This document shows, piece by piece, positions 32,879-33,273 of a DNA stretch of 33,273 bases. The stretch covers positions 1-33,273 of the forward strand of contig CAOKOS010000027.1 of NCBI GenBank assembly GCA_948470255.1. Direction: 5' to 3'. The translations under genes and the position numbers were made by a program. Under the pieces are notes generated by a model. It saw only the letters and a list, made by a program, of their open reading frames with translations, made no database searches and was not told the DNA's origin. Each line of letters begins with the position of its first letter. Position 1 is the stretch's first letter. Source of the DNA: an uncultured Lachnotalea sp. (GTDB lineage: Bacteria; Bacillota; Clostridia; Lachnospirales; Lachnospiraceae).

Positions 32879-33273
32879 AGAATCCTGCAAGCAGGATTCT
32901 TTTTCACTTTATAGGAAACTACGTCCTATAAAGTAAAAACGCTCCGCGAGGATCGCACTGCGGCGAAGAGGGATTATATCGCTGAAGCGATCCGCCGCAG
33001 GCGGAGAATCCTGCAAGCAGGATTCTTTTTCACTTTATAGGAAACTACGTCCTATAAAGTAAAAACGCTCCGCGAGGATCGCACTGCGGCGAAGAGGGAT
33101 TATATCGCTGAAGCGATCCGCCGCAGGCGGAGAATCCTGCAAGCAGGATTCTTTTTCACTTTATAGGAAACTACGTCCTATAAAGTAAAAACGCTCCGCG
33201 AGGATCGCACTGCGGCGAAGAGGGATTATATCGCTGAAGCGATCCGCCGCAGGCGGAGAATCCTGCAAGCAGG
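32879..33273 (+). repeat. 126-bp structured repeat, three identical tandem units (copy C)
   Basis: Three perfect 126-base units at 32879-33004, 33005-33130 and 33131-33256, followed by 17 bases of a fourth as the window ends. Each unit has AGAATCCTGC-AA-GCAGGATTCT with a T run, then ACTTTATAGGA/TCCTATAAAGT around a 7-base loop, CTCCGC paired with GCGGAG, and CTGCGGCG paired with CGCCGCAG enclosing ATCGC-TGAA-GCGAT. Stop codons fall in all six frames of the unit, so it is non-coding. The array follows the CsoR-type gene on the same strand. The 32816-33273 stretch holds nothing else. Confidence 0.95.

Noticed and set aside
32879-33273. The tandem repeats considered as a CRISPR array
   Set aside because: Units are 126 bases and identical throughout, with no short repeat/variable spacer pattern and no cas genes.

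Overview
The window looks like chromosomal DNA of an anaerobic, probably spore-forming member of the Firmicutes, most likely family Lachnospiraceae (Clostridium cluster XIVa). This rests on gene content and order: a holB-ricT-methyltransferase-rsmI block with a decarboxylase and a nucleotide-kinase gene upstream (the layout of the yaaO-tmk-holB-yaaT-yabB-yabC region of Bacillus), a fabK-type fatty acid operon, an spmA gene, C_GCAxxG_C_C and multi-cluster ferredoxin proteins, and tRNA genes without encoded CCA. Base composition is close to balanced and strong AGGAGG-type ribosome sites are common. No phage, insertion sequence or CRISPR array was seen. The species cannot be fixed from the sequence alone.

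Layout. 1-243: end of a tRNA operon (Tyr partial, initiator Met, Phe), followed by the first copy (A) of a 126-bp structured repeat. 456-1596 (minus): a possible gene remnant and a ZIP metal transporter. 1783-3588: Mrp-type ATPase, YfcE-type phosphoesterase and a C_GCAxxG_C_C redox protein. 3636-9232: decarboxylase, guanylate-kinase-like protein, holB, ricT, tRNA methyltransferase and rsmI, tightly packed. 9441-9827: a ferredoxin with four clusters. 9931-11490 (minus): an AroE-like dehydrogenase, then a HEPN/nucleotidyltransferase toxin-antitoxin pair. 11648-13248: HAD phosphatase and IclR regulator. 13302-15301 (minus): an ECF sigma factor overlapping a membrane-anchored serpin. 15494-25881: a complete type II fatty acid synthesis operon, fabH-acpP-fabK-fabD-fabG-fabF-accB-fabZ-accC-accDA plus a second FabK-like flavoprotein, driven by a consensus sigma-A promoter with a palindrome that resembles a FabT site. 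25962-26600: spmA without an adjacent spmB, then repeat copy B. 26965-32343: two large hybrid sensor kinases in tandem. 32450-32815: a CsoR-type metal regulator with a His-rich N-terminus. 32879-33273: three identical tandem copies of the repeat (C), running off the window.

How the parts work together. The fab block encodes every step from acetyl-CoA carboxylation (AccB, AccC, AccDA) through malonyl transfer (FabD), initiation (FabH), elongation (FabF) and the FabG/FabZ/FabK reduction-dehydration cycle on AcpP. The holB-rsmI block is housekeeping: replication clamp loading, RNA-processing complex, tRNA and rRNA methylation.

The two observations with most promise for something undescribed are the sigma factor/serpin pair and the repeat. 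The serpin's short cytoplasmic N-terminus and single membrane helix resemble the anti-sigma-like proteins usually encoded beside such sigma factors, suggesting a surface protease sensor. The 126-bp repeat has the same unit length at three loci, always in the same orientation, downstream of transcripts on the same strand, and is rich in inverted repeats.
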